Part shown: piece by piece, positions 29,308 to 38,006 of the stretch
How the letters are laid out: each line of letters opens with the position of its first letter
How positions within the stretch are numbered: the stretch's first letter is position 1
Source: Tabrizicola piscis
Lineage (GTDB): Bacteria; Pseudomonadota; Alphaproteobacteria; Rhodobacterales; Rhodobacteraceae
Direction: 5' to 3'
NCBI RefSeq assembly: GCF_003940805.1
Contig: NZ_CP034328.1
Location: forward strand, 2,411,001-2,475,000
DNA: 64,000 bases
Position numbers and translations under genes: made by a program
Notes under the pieces: model-generated
What the model was told of the DNA's origin: nothing
Databases searched by the model: none
Seen by the model: only the letters and a program-made list of their open reading frames with translations

Positions 29308-30155
29308 CGGTGGGCGGCCACATAGTCGGCAGACAGCACGCCGTCGAACACCCGCGCGACGGGGCCGGTCAGCCAGACGCCATCGTCACGCCAGTCCACC
29401 TCCAGCTCACCGCCGTCCACTTCCAGCGCGACCCTTGGGCCGATCATGCCCCGCAGATGTGCTGCCACCGCCGTAGCACAAGCCCCCGATCCGCAGGCGA
29501 GGGTGATCCCGGTCCCCCGCTCCCACACGCGCATCCGCATCCGGCAGGGCGAGATCAGGGAGGCAAATTCGACATTCGTGCGCTGGGGGAACAGGGGGGC
29601 ATGTTCGATCTGCGGGCCAAGGATGGCAAGGTCGACGGCCTCGGCATCCGGTACGAAGTGCACGCAATGCGGGTTGCCCATCCCCACCGCCACCGGATCA
29701 CCGGCAAGGGGCAAGTGCAGGTGGTCCACCTCTTGCGACAGGGGGATCGATGCCCAGTCCAGTTGTGGATGGCCCATGTTCACCCAGATCCGGCCATCCG
29801 CTGCCCGCTCCGCCCGCAGCCCACCGCGCGCGGTGACGAGGGACACTTGCTCCACCCCCAGCCCGCGCATCACATGATCGGCCACGCAGCGGGTGGCGTT
29901 GCCGCAGGCCCCGGCCTGCGTGCCGTCACTGTTCCAGAACACCAGCCCGAAGTCGGCCCCGTCAGCATCCGTGATCTCGGCAAGCTGGTCAAAGCCCACG
30001 CCCCGGTTCCGGTCGCCAATCGCGCGGGCCAGACCGGGCGTCATGACTGCGCCAGTCACCGGCCCGCGCCCGCGCAGGTCGATCACCACGAAGTCATTGC
30101 CTGCACCGTGCATTTTCATGAACGGCAGGCCGCCTGGCGCTGCGTTGTCTTTCAT
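29304..30155 (-). CDS. dapF: Diaminopimelate epimerase
   Basis: DapF interconverts LL- and meso-diaminopimelate for lysine and peptidoglycan synthesis. I use the ATG at 30155 (283 residues, [24 protein letters not shown]); an inner ATG at 30119 is also possible. The two catalytic Cys motifs are [19 protein letters not shown] and [23 protein letters not shown] and FDQLAEI segments are also family-typical. It heads a dapF-mtaB pair, divergent from tRNA-Lys. Confidence 0.96.
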   Translation of the reverse strand: MKDNAAPGGLPFMKMHGAGNDFVVIDLRGRGPVTGAVMTPGLARAIGDRNRGVGFDQLAEITDADGADFGLVFWNSDGTQAGACGNATRCVADHVMRGLGVEQVSLVTARGGLRAERAADGRIWVNMGHPQLDWASIPLSQEVDHLHLPLAGDPVAVGMGNPHCVHFVPDAEAVDLAILGPQIEHAPLFPQRTNVEFASLISPCRMRMRVWERGTGITLACGSGACATAVAAHLRGMIGPRVALEVDGGELEVDWRDDGVWLTGPVARVFDGVLSADYVAAHR

Positions 30156-30210
30156 GCTGGGCCATATACGCCCACCTGACCGCTTTTGCCAGAGCCGCAC
30201 GTTTTTGCCC

Positions 30211-30239
30211 TTGACCCCCGGGACGGCCTTGCCTAATCA
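30211..30239 (+). promoter_or_regulatory. Possible promoter of tRNA-Lys
   Basis: TTGACC is followed after 17 bases by TAATCA, ending 11 bases before the mature tRNA 5' end. The -35 is good and the -10 weak. Confidence 0.35.
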
Positions 30240-30250
30240 CGCGCCTCGTG

Positions 30251-30326
30251 GGGCCGGTAGCTCAGTTGGTAGAGCAGCTGACTTTTAATCAGCGGGTCAC
30301 AGGTTCGAATCCTGTCCGGCTCACCA
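30251..30326 (+). tRNA. tRNA-Lys (anticodon UUU)
   Basis: A complete cloverleaf: acceptor GGGCCGG with CCGGCTC, D arm GCTC/GAGC, anticodon stem GCTGA/TCAGC with loop CTTTTAA (anticodon TTT), T arm CACAGG TTCGAAT CCTGT, and encoded ACCA. An intrinsic terminator follows within ten bases. Confidence 0.97.
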
Positions 30327-30333
30327 CCACAAC

Positions 30334-30365
30334 AGAAAGCCCGGGCCGCAAGGTCCGGGCTTTCT
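30334..30365 (+). terminator. tRNA-Lys terminator
   Basis: AGAAAGCCCGG at 30334-30344 pairs perfectly with CCGGGCTTTCT at 30355-30365 across a ten-base loop. The A-rich and T-rich arm ends make it work in both orientations, which suits the converging gene at 30385. Confidence 0.75.
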
Positions 30366-30384
30366 GCGTTTCGGATCATCGGTG

Positions 30385-31089
30385 TCAGATCATCCGGATG
30401 GTTTCCTTGCCCACTGCCAGCACATAGCCGCGCCGCGCGATGGTCTTGACCAGAAGCTCTGACACCAGCTGGTTGCCCAGCGTGTCACGCAGGCGCTTGA
30501 CGCGGGTGGCACCAGCCGCCTCGTCGCAGTCCGCCTCATTCCGGCCAGAGATCACCGCCTCGATCTGGGCGCCGGTCAGCACCTCATCATCCATGCGGGC
30601 TTCGGCAAGGACCGACAGGGTTTCCAGCGCGGCCTCGGTCAGGGCGAATTCCAGATCGTTGATATAGACCGCCCGCGCCTCGCGGCTGATCATCAGGCTG
30701 GCCACCTGAATGCCGGACCGCTGGATCGCCGAGATACGGCGGTTCAGCGCGATGATGGTGACAAGAAACACCAGTGTCGCGATCAGGAGGGCGGTGGAGA
30801 AGACCAGCAGCACGAAGATCACGCTGCGATAGCTGGCCAGAACTTCGGAAAACGAGGTCCCGGACTGGGCCAGGATTTCCAGCAGCTTGATCTCGGCCAA
30901 AGTATTCAGATCGTCGTTTTCCACGAAGATCCGTTCGACCTTGGCGTTGAAAGCGTTCGCATCGGGCAGGTTGAGAAACAGGAACAGGGCCGCGCCCAGC
31001 AGGATCAGGACGATGGCGGCGATACCGAAGGCAACCACGCGGTTGCCCGCCTTGAGGCTTTCAGTAACGGAGGAAATAGGCTCCGGCAC
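30385..31089 (-). CDS. Membrane-anchored winged-helix protein
   Basis: About 234 residues from a GTG at 31089 that has AGGAAAGG upstream. Two membrane helices (about residues 18-41 and 89-113) enclose a periplasmic segment of roughly 45 residues rich in N, D, E and L. The cytoplasmic C-terminus (about 145-230) resembles an OmpR-type winged helix: YINDLEFALTEAALETLSVL, a variable loop, then RVKRLRDTLGNQLVSELLVK TIARRGYVLAV. A DNA-binding domain C-terminal to two membrane helices is the reverse of ToxR/CadC. No kinase or receiver domain is seen. It follows a small secreted-protein gene whose end it overlaps. The regulated genes are unknown. Confidence 0.75.
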   Translation of the reverse strand: MPEPISSVTESLKAGNRVVAFGIAAIVLILLGAALFLFLNLPDANAFNAKVERIFVENDDLNTLAEIKLLEILAQSGTSFSEVLASYRSVIFVLLVFSTALLIATLVFLVTIIALNRRISAIQRSGIQVASLMISREARAVYINDLEFALTEAALETLSVLAEARMDDEVLTGAQIEAVISGRNEADCDEAAGATRVKRLRDTLGNQLVSELLVKTIARRGYVLAVGKETIRMI

Positions 31090-31345
31090 TTGCTTTCCTT
31101 TCCTCAAGACCGTCGGCGCCGAATGTGGACAGAACGTTCAGCAACGTCCAGCCATCGCGTGCCAGCCTCGGCGCCAATTCGCCTTCGGCTGCTCCGGGCG
31201 AACAATTGCCGTCCGATACCTGCGCCACACCGTAGTGCAGCTTCAAGGGCTCATCGCGTTTGGCCTTGTAGTCCGCATAGCATTCCGCCGCGGCAGGCCC
31301 GGCAAGGGCCAGCGCAAGGGCGGTTGCGGTCAGTAGTCTTTTCAT
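31061..31345 (-). CDS. Small secreted protein of unknown function
   Basis: The 94-residue product begins with a clear signal peptide (MKRLLTATALALALAGPAAA, cleaved before ECYADY). The mature 74 residues contain two Cys (at 22 and 48) that could form a disulfide. The rest is mixed polar sequence ending GAYFLRY. Its 3' end overlaps the start of the membrane-anchored winged-helix gene by about 29 bases, suggesting that the two are expressed together and might act together, for instance as a periplasmic partner. No known family is recognised. Confidence 0.7.
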   Translation of the reverse strand: MKRLLTATALALALAGPAAAECYADYKAKRDEPLKLHYGVAQVSDGNCSPGAAEGELAPRLARDGWTLLNVLSTFGADGLEERKASAGAYFLRY

Positions 31346-31404
31346 TTTTTCCGCTCCGGGTGGGAGGCTGCTCGATTACCACCAAAGAATGCGCGCGGGC
31401 AGTC

Positions 31405-31502
31405 TGATATTCAATATCACAACGCTTTTTCCGCCCTTGCTATCGGATAGCAACGCCCGTCCGCCCCAGTGTTATGGCTTAGCAGGGGGGTGTTATTGCT
31501 TA
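31405..31502. promoter_or_regulatory. Symmetry-rich regulatory region
   Basis: Three elements lie within 98 bases: the palindromes TGATATTCAATATCA (31405-31419) and TTGCTATCGGATAGCAA (31437-31453), and two direct repeats GTGTTATGGCTTA (31469-31481) and GTGTTATTGCTTA (31490-31502) that start 21 bases apart, two helical turns. They lie between divergent genes for secreted proteins. Binding of regulators is inferred, not shown. Confidence 0.5.
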
Positions 31503-31606
31503 CGGCATCGGCAGGGGGAGAGGGTTGGGCATCGGGGTCAGAAACCGGGATGTGCAAGCTGGCGCATTTCGGTGACCAAAGACCCAAAGTCAAACAGGAG
31601 GCCGGA

Positions 31607-32071
31607 ATGTCCGTCGAATTCAGAAGCAAGTCAAAAAGCATCGCTTCGCGCGGGGTTGGGGAAAGTGGCATCTCGGGTCGCCGTTTCGCAACCGGGCTGA
31701 CGGGGGGCGCGCTTGTGCTGGCGCTGGTGCTTGGGGCGGCAATGCCAGCCAAGGCCGACAAGAAGGATGATCTGGCCAAGGCGCTGATTGCGGCGCTGGT
31801 TGTCGGGGCCATCGTGAACGAGTTGGATGCAGAGCCGCGGGATAGGTACGAACCTGTCAAGCAAAAGCGGGTGCCTTCGGTCTGTGAGATTTCCATCGAC
31901 GGGGCGCAGCGGTCAGTCAGCCTGTATTCGGAAAACTGCCTGCGGCGCGAAGGGTTCACCCAGCGTCTGCCGCGCAACTGTGCTAATGAAGCGCGCGTCT
32001 TCGGCCGGGCGGATCGGGTCTTTTCCGCACAATGCCTGCGGAATGCCGGGTTCCGGCTTTCCGGGCGATAA
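31607..32071 (+). CDS. Secreted or membrane-anchored protein of unknown function
   Basis: A 154-residue protein starting at the ATG at 31607, which has a strong AGGAGG site four bases upstream. The N-terminal region is basic with [28 protein letters not shown], a signal sequence that may be cleaved after AKA. A second hydrophobic helix ([19 protein letters not shown]) follows. The C-terminal region carries four Cys (in SVCEIS, ENCLRR, RNCANE and AQCLRN), evenly spaced as in a small disulfide-bonded periplasmic domain. I do not recognise the family. Confidence 0.7.
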   Translation: MSVEFRSKSKSIASRGVGESGISGRRFATGLTGGALVLALVLGAAMPAKADKKDDLAKALIAALVVGAIVNELDAEPRDRYEPVKQKRVPSVCEISIDGAQRSVSLYSENCLRREGFTQRLPRNCANEARVFGRADRVFSAQCLRNAGFRLSGR

Positions 32072-32130
32072 GCCCCATGCGCGTTCGGGCGGGGGTGCCC
32101 TTGAACCCCGCCCAAGCCTGGGGGGTGGAA

Positions 32131-32156
32131 GGGTGAGCAGCTTTCACCCCCTTTTT
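32131..32156 (+). terminator. Terminator before rnhB
   Basis: GGGTGA at 32131-32136 pairs with TCACCC at 32144-32149, followed by CCTTTTT. It lies 60 bases past the secreted-protein stop codon and 31 bases before the rnhB ATG, so rnhB transcription would begin close to its start codon or read through. Confidence 0.55.
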
Positions 32157-32186
32157 CCGCAGCGCGATCCGGTATATCGCGCTGGG

Positions 32187-32817
32187 ATGCGTCATCCTGA
32201 CCCCGATTTCAGCTATGAGACCGCGACCCTGACTGCAGGGGCCAGTCTGGTTGTGGGGGTGGATGAGGCGGGCCGCGGGCCGCTGGCAGGGCCGGTCACG
32301 GCCTGCGCGGTCCGGCTGGATCCCGACCGCATTCCGAAGGGCCTGCACGATTCCAAGCTGTTGACGGCCGCCCGGCGTGAGGCGCTTTTTCAGGAGATCA
32401 CCGCCACGGCCACAATCTGCGTCGCCCATGCCACTGTCGAGGAGATCGACACCCTGAACATCCTGCGCGCCAGTCATCTGGCGATGGAGCGCGCGGTGGC
32501 GGGGCTGTCTGCCGATCATGCACTGATCGACGGCAATATGATCCCCTGCGGGCTGGGCTGCAAAGCGACGGCCATCGTCAAGGGCGATGCCAAATGCCTG
32601 TCGATCGCAGCCGCCTCGATCGTGGCGAAAGTGACGCGGGATCGGATCATGGTGGATTTGGCGCAACAGCACCCCGGATACGGCTGGGAAGTGAACGCCG
32701 GTTACCCCACCAAGGCGCATCTGGCGGCGCTGCTAAATCTTGGTGTGACCCCTTGGCATAGACGTTCATTCCGCCCCGTCCACAACATATTGTATCAAGA
32801 GATTTCTGTAACCCCTT

Positions 32818-32819
<2 letters not shown>
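32187..32819 (+). CDS. rnhB: Ribonuclease HII
   Basis: RNase HII cleaves RNA in RNA-DNA hybrids and starts removal of misincorporated ribonucleotides. The 210-residue product starts [14 protein letters not shown]; the metal-binding motif [17 protein letters not shown] is near residue 25 and the third Asp is in [11 protein letters not shown]. The C-terminal [13 protein letters not shown] and [15 protein letters not shown] segments are typical. The upstream frame continues without conserved sequence. Its stop codon overlaps the first of three GANTC sites that precede ccrM. Confidence 0.95.
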
Positions 32820-34029
<1,210 letters not shown>

Positions 34030-34045
34030 GTTTCACAGTCACGCC

Positions 34046-34104
34046 TGTCCCCCGGACCGCCTGGGGGACACCTGCCCCGCCGTGATGTCACGGCGGGGTT
34101 TTTT
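34046..34104 (+). terminator. Tandem hairpin terminator between ccrM and the GtrA-fusion gene
   Basis: A first hairpin pairs TGTCCCCC (34046-34053) with GGGGGACA (34063-34070). A second pairs CCCCGCCGTG (34075-34084) with CACGGCGGGG (34089-34098) over a four-base loop and is followed by TTTTTTC. The second is a strong intrinsic terminator for ccrM. Confidence 0.85.
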
Positions 34105-34107
34105 CAA

Positions 34108-35958
34108 TTAGCGGTTCCGCATGAAATACAGGAAACGGCTTGAAACCGCGGCTTGGTGATACTGCGCAAACACGGCATCCCATGCAGGATCTTCCGCCAT
34201 GAAGGCGATCCAGTCGAAAGGAGGCGAGTCGAAGTAGCCAGAGTTACGGTCAACGATGATCAGGTCCGGCTGCAAGCGGGTGATATCAAGGATGTTTCCC
34301 GTTCGGTTGCGGGCGGCTATCTCGCGAAGACGGTCACAGATCGGGGCCTCAGACACGCAGTCTGTCTTGTCCAGACGGTTGATGGCCCCGGGAACCAGCC
34401 AGTTTGCCGGATAACGGCTTACCCAATTCGCACCAATTGCAAATGCGACCGGAGGCCCGGTGTAAACATGGCTGCTGATGGTCATAAGCTGCTTGATTGG
34501 GCCAAGTTCGTCCGTGACTTCGGTGATCTCGGGAATGGCGTTGTTGCGATAGAACCCCTGTTGCAGCCCCAAGACGGCGACGGCCGCTGCTGCCAGACCG
34601 GCAAGTGCGGCAACTCCCCGGGAACGATCTCTCTGAAGTAGAAGAAAGAACGCGGCCACTGCGGTGAAGGTCAGGAACGGGACTTTGTGGTAGCTGAAAC
34701 CGGTGCTTTGCAGGAAATAGGTCACAAGACCCCCAGAAGCCAAAGCCACGAACAGCCGCACCTCACGGCTCATTGCCCCGCTGCGATAGGCGACAGCGAC
34801 CAGAAGCGCAAAGACACCCATGCTGGGGCCCAGTCCTGACACCACTTCCAGCACTGGTTTGCCATACGCCCCGTAGACCCAGGTTGCGGTCGGGGCGATC
34901 TGCAGCAGGTAGGCCGGGTGCACCGCCCAGACATAGCCGACATAGGCAACGCCAGTCGCCAGAAAGACCATATTGGCCGGAGCCAGAACGGGCCGAAACG
35001 ACCGCGTCTCGATGCAGTTGAGGATCGTGACCGCCAGTGGCAAGACCACGAAATGCGGCTTCAGGCACATGCCGATGGCTGCGAACAGCGCCGCCGCCAA
35101 AGTCTGCCCCCGGCGCGTTGGACGGGGTGCCGCCTCAATCAACGCCCAAGGCAGGAAAGAGATCACCAAAATCTGGTCGCGTTGGCCAAAACCGTTCAGC
35201 GATGGCAACAGCACGGCCAAGGCCGTTCCGAACAGAAAGGCCAATCGCCGGGGTGTGGCCATGTCGTGGGCGGCAAGCAGAATCCGACCGCTCCACACCA
35301 ATCCGATGGCCAGCAGCAGCGATGTGGCAACATAGTGCCCTTGCTGGTCGGTAATCCCCAGCAGGTCTGCAAGACGCAGGCCCGGCACTGTCAGGTAGAA
35401 AGCCAGCGGCGGGTTCACCTCAATGATATCAACGTAAAGCTGCGCGCCGGCCAGCCAATCGCGCGTGGCGAACAGGAACCAGGCTATGTCGTGGTTCACC
35501 AGCCGCCCCCAGAAGACGGCAAGCACGGCCAGCGCAATCGCAGCCACCAGCGCCAGATCTGGCAAAAGGCCAAGGCTCGCCTTGGGTGCAGCGGTAAACA
35601 CCCACATCCGCATGGCGACAAAACTGATCGCGGGAACAATCACGGCGACGGCAGCCATGGCCACCGGAAAGCTTAACCCCATTGGGCCGGTCACCGCCCA
35701 GACAGTCGCGCTGCTGGCTGCAAACCCAGTCAGCGCCACCAAGGCAAAGCGGTAGATCTGCTGGCCTGACCGCATTGGGGCGTTGAATGTCACCCGCGCG
35801 TGGCCGGTGTAGGAAACGACAAAGGCCAAGGCGAAGCCGATCAGGTTGGCCTGCTGCACCTCAACGTGAAGCAAGGACCGGGCGGCCAAGGCCGTGAAGA
35901 CATGGACCAAGGTTGCCAGGATGCCGACCCCACCAAACTTGATGACTTGCACGAACAT
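34108..35958 (-). CDS. GtrA-domain protein fused to a membrane glycosyltransferase-like domain
   Basis: A 616-residue polytopic membrane protein. Residues 1-120 are a GtrA domain with four helices (VIKFGGVGILATLVHVFTAL, FALAFVVSYTGHARVTF), the family that flips or supports lipid-linked sugars. Residues about 128-500 have eight or more further helices with the pattern VNPPLAFYLTVPGLRLADLL and GQRDQILVISFLPWALIEA, as in GT-C-type or dolichyl-phosphate-mannose transferases. The last 110 residues are soluble. The GT2 gene upstream, a probable polyprenol-phosphate glycosyltransferase, supplies the natural donor enzyme. The transferred sugar and acceptor are unknown. Confidence 0.75.
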   Translation of the reverse strand: MFVQVIKFGGVGILATLVHVFTALAARSLLHVEVQQANLIGFALAFVVSYTGHARVTFNAPMRSGQQIYRFALVALTGFAASSATVWAVTGPMGLSFPVAMAAVAVIVPAISFVAMRMWVFTAAPKASLGLLPDLALVAAIALAVLAVFWGRLVNHDIAWFLFATRDWLAGAQLYVDIIEVNPPLAFYLTVPGLRLADLLGITDQQGHYVATSLLLAIGLVWSGRILLAAHDMATPRRLAFLFGTALAVLLPSLNGFGQRDQILVISFLPWALIEAAPRPTRRGQTLAAALFAAIGMCLKPHFVVLPLAVTILNCIETRSFRPVLAPANMVFLATGVAYVGYVWAVHPAYLLQIAPTATWVYGAYGKPVLEVVSGLGPSMGVFALLVAVAYRSGAMSREVRLFVALASGGLVTYFLQSTGFSYHKVPFLTFTAVAAFFLLLQRDRSRGVAALAGLAAAAVAVLGLQQGFYRNNAIPEITEVTDELGPIKQLMTISSHVYTGPPVAFAIGANWVSRYPANWLVPGAINRLDKTDCVSEAPICDRLREIAARNRTGNILDITRLQPDLIIVDRNSGYFDSPPFDWIAFMAEDPAWDAVFAQYHQAAVSSRFLYFMRNR

Positions 35959-36124
35959 TCCGGGTCAGTCCTTTATTGGCACGGTCGCTGGTCAGCGGCG
36001 CAGCGCATTTTGGCGCGATCCCGGGTGCCACCCGATCACGCCGGCACTGGCCAAAGACCAAGCGGTGGAGGACGAACCGCGCCTTGCCTGCCGTTCAACC
36101 GTGCAACGGGCCGCGCGCATCCTC

Positions 36125-37138
36125 CTACACGTCCGCCTTGGCCGAGACGTGCTGCGACCGGATGACGTAAAGCGGGCGTTGGCGCACCTCGGTATAGATC
36201 CGTCCGACGTATTCGCCGATGATCCCCAGTGCGAACATGTTCAGCCCGCCGAAGACCAGAATCAGGATCACGGTCGACGCATAACCCGGCACATCGTTCC
36301 CGAAGATCAGCGTGCGGACGACGACGAACAAGGAATAGGCCAGCGACAGCATGGCCATCAGCATCCCGAAATAGGTCCAGATCCGCAGCGGCAGGGTCGA
36401 TGACGAAAAGATCGCGTCCAGCGCCAGCTTCCACAGTTTCCAGTACGACCAGCGCGTCTGGCCGATCTCGCGGGCCGGGCGTTCATAGGTGACTTCCTCG
36501 GTCTCGAACCCCACCCAGGAAAACAGCGATTTGTTGCAGCGCGACCGTTCGCCCATCTTGTTGATGACCTGCACCACCTCGCGGTCCATCAGACGAAAGT
36601 CGCCCACATCGCGCGGGATCGGCTGTTCGGACAGGGCGTTGAAGATGCGGTAGAAGGCGTTGGCCGACCGGGCCTTCAGCCAGGTGTCGCCGTTGCGCCG
36701 CGACCGGCGGGCGTTGACCACCCTGGCCCCGGCGATCCAGCGGTCGATCATTTCGCGCATGACCTCAGGCGGGTCTTGCAGGTCAACGTCCAGCGGGATC
36801 ACCGCGTCGCCCGTGGCGTGGTTCAGCCCGGCGATCAGGGCGGCCTCCTTGCCGAAGTTGCGTGACAGGTTGATCAACGAGATATCGGTGCGCTTTGCCG
36901 CTTCGGCCATGATGCGCCGTTCGGTGGCATCGCGGCTGCCGTCGTTGACAAACAGGATGTCGAAGGACACCAGCAACCGAAGGTCCTCCATCACCGGCGA
37001 TACCTTGTCCAGAAACGCCGTGATGCCATCCTCTTCGTTGAAGACCGGCACAATCAGGGTCACCCGCCGCAGCGGTGCCAAAGTGGATGTTTCCCTGTGG
37101 TCCGTCCCGAATGGCACGACTTCTGCTCCAGGTTTCAT
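36125..37138 (-). CDS. Polyprenol-phosphate glycosyltransferase (GT2, GtrB/ArnC-like)
   Basis: A 337-residue GT2 enzyme that probably loads a sugar onto polyprenyl phosphate at the cytoplasmic face. I use the ATG at 37138 because GGAGG lies eight bases upstream. The GT-A domain has LIVPVFNEEDGITAFLDKV, LFVNDGSRDATE, LSRNFGKEAALIAGL, and the metal-binding VIPLDVDLQDPPE; the C-terminal part has two membrane helices (about residues 236-260 and 272-297). Dpm1/GtrB enzymes have this form. It precedes the GtrA-fusion gene by 166 bases, and the two likely act as donor synthesis and transfer steps. Confidence 0.88.
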   Translation of the reverse strand: MKPGAEVVPFGTDHRETSTLAPLRRVTLIVPVFNEEDGITAFLDKVSPVMEDLRLLVSFDILFVNDGSRDATERRIMAEAAKRTDISLINLSRNFGKEAALIAGLNHATGDAVIPLDVDLQDPPEVMREMIDRWIAGARVVNARRSRRNGDTWLKARSANAFYRIFNALSEQPIPRDVGDFRLMDREVVQVINKMGERSRCNKSLFSWVGFETEEVTYERPAREIGQTRWSYWKLWKLALDAIFSSSTLPLRIWTYFGMLMAMLSLAYSLFVVVRTLIFGNDVPGYASTVILILVFGGLNMFALGIIGEYVGRIYTEVRQRPLYVIRSQHVSAKADV

Positions 37139-37352
37139 GGACAATCCTCCGACGCCTAGACCACCTTTACCATGACAATGAGCGTTTCCAGCGCGGCAAA
37201 AGTGTGGCGGTCTGACGGTGATTGATGGGAATTAGGGCCGCCCCAAGGCCCGCGAAGTGCTGGGACACATCCCGATTTGAATCGGTTTGACACACCGGTT
37301 GATCCCGGCCCGGATGTTGCCTATCCCCAAAAAGGTCTTGGCGGGAGAGGGC

Positions 37353-38006
37353 ATGGTTTTTCGAAGGCGCAATCCGCAAGGCGTGCTGAGCGAGGCGCGT
37401 GCATTGGTCTTGCCGCCCGGCGGCTGGCGGCGGGCGTTCAGCTACATGCGCCACCGCCTGACCCGGATTCCCGACGCACCCCACCGGATCGCGCGCGGTA
37501 TCGCCTGTGGCATCCTCGCATCCTTCACGCCGCTTTTCGGGCTGCACTTCTTTCTGGCCGTGTTTCTGGCCATGCTGATCAGGGGCAACGTCATCGCCTC
37601 GCTGATCGGCACGGCGGTGGGCAACCCGCTGACCTTCCCGTTCATCGCGATCCTGTCGATTGACCTTGGCCACGCCCTGCTGGGAACGCGGGATCTTGGC
37701 GTGCCGATCACGCAGATCATGACCACCTTCGGTCAGGCCGGGGACGAGATCTTTCGCAACGTCCGGGCCGTCTTTACCGACGATGTCACGAACTGGGATC
37801 GGCTTGACCGCTTTTTCAACGGGATTTTTCTGCCCTATCTGGTGGGCGGGCTTGCAATGGGTGTCGTTGCTGCGACAAGCGGATATTGGTTAAGTCTGAA
37901 GGCAATCGCCGCCTATCAGAAACTGCGCGACGCCCGACGTGAGGCACGCATGCGCAAAAAAGCCGAAGCGGGACACGACCAGACCAAGAAGGACTCGACG
38001 GAATGA
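37353..38006 (+). CDS. DUF2062 membrane protein
   Basis: A 217-residue protein beginning MVFRRRNPQGVLSEARALVL at the ATG at 37353, preceded by GGGAGAGGG; a longer upstream frame lacks conserved features. The DUF2062 core is RIARGIACGILASFTPLFGL HFFLAVFLAMLIRGNVIASL IGTAVGNPLTFPFI, two membrane helices with Gly/Pro-rich turns, and a further helix near residues 165-190. The C-terminus is highly charged (Lys/Arg/Glu). The function of this family is not established. It overlaps the following enzyme gene by four bases. Confidence 0.8.
   Translation: MVFRRRNPQGVLSEARALVLPPGGWRRAFSYMRHRLTRIPDAPHRIARGIACGILASFTPLFGLHFFLAVFLAMLIRGNVIASLIGTAVGNPLTFPFIAILSIDLGHALLGTRDLGVPITQIMTTFGQAGDEIFRNVRAVFTDDVTNWDRLDRFFNGIFLPYLVGGLAMGVVAATSGYWLSLKAIAAYQKLRDARREARMRKKAEAGHDQTKKDSTE

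Noticed and set aside
31417..32115. Minus-strand open frame of 232 codons opposite the secreted-protein gene
   Set aside because: The plus-strand gene has a strong AGGAGG site, signal peptide and regular Cys spacing; the minus frame has none of these.
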